64,000 nt of DNA. It comes from RH-AL1 sp965198485 (GTDB taxonomy: Bacteria > Pseudomonadota > Alphaproteobacteria > Rhizobiales > Beijerinckiaceae). The stretch spans positions 2,790,001 through 2,854,000 of the forward strand of contig CBDAPQ010000005.1 of NCBI GenBank assembly GCA_965198485.1, in the 5' to 3' direction. Under the pieces are notes generated by a model that ran no database searches, was not told where the DNA came from, and saw only the letters and a program-made list of their open reading frames with translations. The translations under genes were made by a program, and so were the position numbers. Shown here in pieces: positions 62,796 to 64,000 of the stretch (its first letter is position 1; the number at the start of each line of letters is the position of its first letter).

Positions 62796-63238
62796 CGGGT
62801 GGTCATGTCGGCGAGAAGCGCGCGCAAGGCGAGCTCGTAGGAGAGTGGGCCGAAACCGAGGATCACGCCCCGTGCCACCGCGGCGATGTGGGAACGGTGC
62901 CGGAAGCTTTCGCGGGCATGGACGTTCGACAGATGCACTTCGATGACGCTCGCTCCCGTGCCCGCGATCGCGTCTCGCAGCGCGACCGAAGTGTGCGTGT
63001 AGGCGCCGGCGTTGAGGATGATCGGCTCGCCGGCCATGCCCGCCTCCTGAATCCAGGTGACGAGTTCGCCCTCCGCGTTCGTCTGGGCGAAGCGCAGGGT
63101 GACGCCATGTGCACCGGCGAGGCGCGCAAGTCCAGCCTCGATATCGGCGAGCGTGGCAGGGCCGTAGGTGGCCGGCTCGCGCGTGCCGAGCAGGTTGAGG
63201 TTGGGCCCGTTTAGGACGTGTATGGTCTTGAAGGTCAT
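62792..63238 (-). CDS. aroQ: Type II 3-dehydroquinate dehydratase
   Basis: Dehydrates 3-dehydroquinate in the shikimate pathway. It is 148 residues long. Motifs are LNGPNLNLLGTREP (the lid contains the catalytic Tyr in EPATYG), NAGAYTHTSVALRDA and EVHLSNVHARESFRHRS. It is first in the aroQ-accB-accC operon, a conserved proteobacterial arrangement. Confidence 0.96.
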   Translation of the reverse strand: MTFKTIHVLNGPNLNLLGTREPATYGPATLADIEAGLARLAGAHGVTLRFAQTNAEGELVTWIQEAGMAGEPIILNAGAYTHTSVALRDAIAGTGASVIEVHLSNVHARESFRHRSHIAAVARGVILGFGPLSYELALRALLADMTTR

Positions 63239-63274
63239 GTGGCGCCGGTGGCGTCGGGCCTGAGGCGCGCGGGA

Positions 63275-64000
63275 TCAGGAACAGATCGCCTTGCCGCACT
63301 TGCGCATGCTCTCGACGCGCTTCTGGATCTCGTCGTATCCCTGCGCGCCGACGATGGCGTCGTCCCCCACGATGTAGGACGGCGTGCCGTTGAGATTGAG
63401 CGCCTGTGCGTCGCTCAGCGATTCCTGGATCGCCGCGCGGATCTTGGGATCGCTGGCATCCTGCTGCAGCCGGTCCATGTCAGCACCCATCGCCTTGGCG
63501 ACGGCGAGCGCCTGCTCCTTGCCGACCGTGCTGCGCGAGGAGAGCAGCTTGCGGTGAAACTCCCAATATTTGTCGCCGGTGAACTGGCTGTGGGCGGCCA
63601 GCGCCACCAGCGCCGCCTCGACCGAGGCGGCGGAGAGGATCGGGAAATCGCGCAGCACGACTTTCAGATCCTTGTTGGACTTCATGAGGTTGTCGAGATC
63701 GCCGAGGGCTCGCTTGCAGTAGCCGCAATTGTAATCGAAGAACTCGACCAGCGTGATCTTGCCGTCCGGGTTGCCGATGACCAGGCTGTCGGCCTGGTTG
63801 GCGAGCTTGCCGCCGAGTTCGGCCAGCGCCTTCTTGCGGACGTCGGTCTCGGCCTGCTTCTCGCGGGTGTCGAGCTCGGTGATGGCGTCGCGCAGCACCT
63901 CCGGGTGCGCCATCAGGTAGTCCTTGATGATGGGGCCGAGATCGCTCCTCTGCTGCGCCGTGAAACTATCGGCCCGCGACGAAGCACCGCCGATCAGGAT
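63275..64000 (-). CDS. DsbA family thiol:disulfide protein, 5' end missing
   Basis: Periplasmic thioredoxin-fold protein of the DsbA/DsbG-like group found in alphaproteobacteria. The redox motif is CGYC in FFDYNCGYCKRA, and the cis-Pro loop is in LNGTPSYIVGD. The C-terminus ends KCGKAIC. The frame stays open to the edge of the window; the 29 codons before ATG 63913 (FTAQQRSDLGPIIKDYL near them) are coding, so that ATG is internal and the signal peptide lies outside. It is upstream of aroQ by 36 bp. Confidence 0.88.
   Translation of the reverse strand: MLIGGASSRADSFTAQQRSDLGPIIKDYLMAHPEVLRDAITELDTREKQAETDVRKKALAELGGKLANQADSLVIGNPDGKITLVEFFDYNCGYCKRALGDLDNLMKSNKDLKVVLRDFPILSAASVEAALVALAAHSQFTGDKYWEFHRKLLSSRSTVGKEQALAVAKAMGADMDRLQQDASDPKIRAAIQESLSDAQALNLNGTPSYIVGDDAIVGAQGYDEIQKRVESMRKCGKAICS

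Overview
The window is about 64 kb of high-GC chromosomal DNA, densely coded on both strands in short operons that often overlap by a few bases. The gene families and their order point to an alphaproteobacterium: hfq-hflX, plsY-dprA, aroQ-accB-accC, a Mg-type HemB, and a biotin site reading EAMKTF. A Rhodospirillales or Reyranella-like relative is possible, but this is inference from gene content without any search. I see no rRNA, tRNA, CRISPR array, insertion sequence or prophage. Most of the window is core chromosome with accessory genes between core blocks.

Layout. 1-5.4 kb: beta-oxidation (thiolase, trifunctional-type FadB-like protein, DmdC-type acyl-CoA dehydrogenase). 5.6-8.6 kb: a B12/radical SAM protein and an alcohol-dehydrogenase relative that has lost its zinc ligands. 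8.6-10.4 kb: dprA and plsY. 10.6-15.6 kb: envelope genes (active M23 peptidase, GH25 lipoprotein) next to an acyl-AMP ligase / acyl carrier / AlgX-like SGNH cassette. 15.8-18.8 kb: a two-gene ABC importer with a fused double permease. 18.9-21 kb: a VapX-VapD-like module abutting hflX and hfq. 21.2-23.5 kb: polyprenyl synthase, DUF1345 protein, and an MNT-HEPN pair whose HEPN gene is broken. 23.6-30.3 kb: ATP-dependent DNA ligase, a repeat-containing exported protein, DnaJ-like chaperone, NlpD-like lipoprotein, hemB. 30.4-34.9 kb: small genes, Uma2, AlkB, an orphan receiver protein, gpmA, dapB.

35.7-40.6 kb: a co-directional accessory cluster of a PLP enzyme, DUF2064 nucleotidyl/glycosyl transferase, GT-C membrane mannosyltransferase-like protein, radical SAM/SPASM protein and GT2 glycosyltransferase. 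The last four are joined by overlapping reading frames and probably make one unknown glycoconjugate. 40.7-44.5 kb: cytochrome b / molybdopterin oxidoreductase / PRC-barrel operon, a small exported cysteine-repeat protein, and a Tat-exported Gfo/Idh oxidoreductase. 44.7-51.6 kb: rlmE-ppx, a catalytically dead caspase-like protein, and PBP1A. 51.6-60.9 kb: an SPFH protein with an unknown partner, GH2 beta-mannosidase-like enzyme, small membrane and cupin proteins, a KefB-type antiporter, M14 carboxypeptidase. 60.9-64 kb: aroQ-accB-accC and a truncated DsbA-like gene.

The most unusual items are a structured intergenic element present in two copies 49 kb apart, each about 80-90 bp upstream of a start codon; the acyl-ligase/ACP/SGNH cassette, which resembles DltA-DltC-DltD without a membrane acyltransferase; the radical SAM glycosylation cluster; and three proteins that keep a fold while losing its catalytic residues (zinc-less ADH, caspase-like, NlpD-like).
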